Assembly: GCA_947523045.1 (NCBI GenBank)
Contig: CANNUR010000045.1
Location: 1 to 15,916, forward strand
Direction of reading: 5' to 3'
Origin: an uncultured Prosthecobacter sp.
GTDB taxonomy: Bacteria > Verrucomicrobiota > Verrucomicrobiia > Verrucomicrobiales > Verrucomicrobiaceae
DNA length: 15,916 nucleotides
Made by a program: the position numbers and the translations under genes. How positions within the stretch are numbered: position 1 is the first letter of the stretch; every line of letters begins with the position of its first letter. This document shows positions 15,818 to 15,916 of the stretch, piece after piece. The notes under the pieces were generated by a model, which ran no database searches, had not been told where the DNA came from, and was given only the letters and a program-made list of their open reading frames with translations.

Positions 15818-15916
15818 TCGACTCAATCTTCCATCAAGATCTAGTGTAGTCCGCCTTACAGATAGCTAAATATGTGCTGGCTTTTCTTTCCTCAGAGTTT
15901 ATCTAATGAGCATGAG

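Overview
The window is a GC-rich (roughly two-thirds G+C by eye), densely coded bacterial chromosome segment. Several products have the style of Verrucomicrobiota, most likely an Opitutales/Opitutaceae-like organism: a periplasmic serine-hydrolase/DUF1343 fusion, an FG-GAP/VCBS protein, lineage-restricted secreted proteins and a 331-residue malate dehydrogenase. Start codons have no Shine-Dalgarno sequence. This assignment is an inference from protein style; no rRNA or marker gene is present.

Layout. (1) 2-859 (+) is the C-terminal part of an FG-GAP/VCBS repeat protein cut by the window edge. A tandem ~83-nt repeat (879-1044) follows in the convergent gap. (2) 1083-4684 (-) is a possible operon read right to left: a secreted AmiE-like serine hydrolase fused to a NamZ-like (DUF1343) muramidase, then uracil phosphoribosyltransferase (upp), then a stand-alone cyclic-nucleotide-binding protein. 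(3) 4782-5564 (+) is a divergent TatD-family hydrolase with a 9-bp perfect hairpin just before its start. (4) 5732-9055 (+) is a tight four-gene unit: a ZigA-type COG0523 zinc-chaperone GTPase preceded by a 23-bp palindrome placed like a Zur operator, a four-helix membrane protein, a renalase-like FAD oxidoreductase and an RNase-H-fold-like unknown, with junctions of 7, -4 and 3 nt. (5) 9097-10541 (-) holds mdh, a textbook terminator, and a DUF2237 gene. (6) 10716-12963 (+) holds a secreted protein of unknown function, a membrane-anchored HEAT-like protein and another unknown. (7) 12970-15339 (-) holds a DUF2238/YjdF membrane protein and a secreted BNR/sialidase-fold protein. (8) From about 15400 to the end composition becomes visibly more AT-rich. 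This tail holds what looks like the 5'-damaged remnant of a conserved hypothetical gene.

Functionally most of the window is housekeeping or salvage: peptidoglycan-fragment and uracil salvage, the TCA cycle and metal homeostasis. The items most worth a second look are the AmiE-NamZ fusion, the ZigA unit with three unexplained partners and its palindrome, the tandem intergenic repeat, and the initiation context: all 15 starts I chose have C at position -1 and none has a purine-rich ribosome-binding site. I found no CRISPR array, tRNA, rRNA, insertion sequence or prophage.
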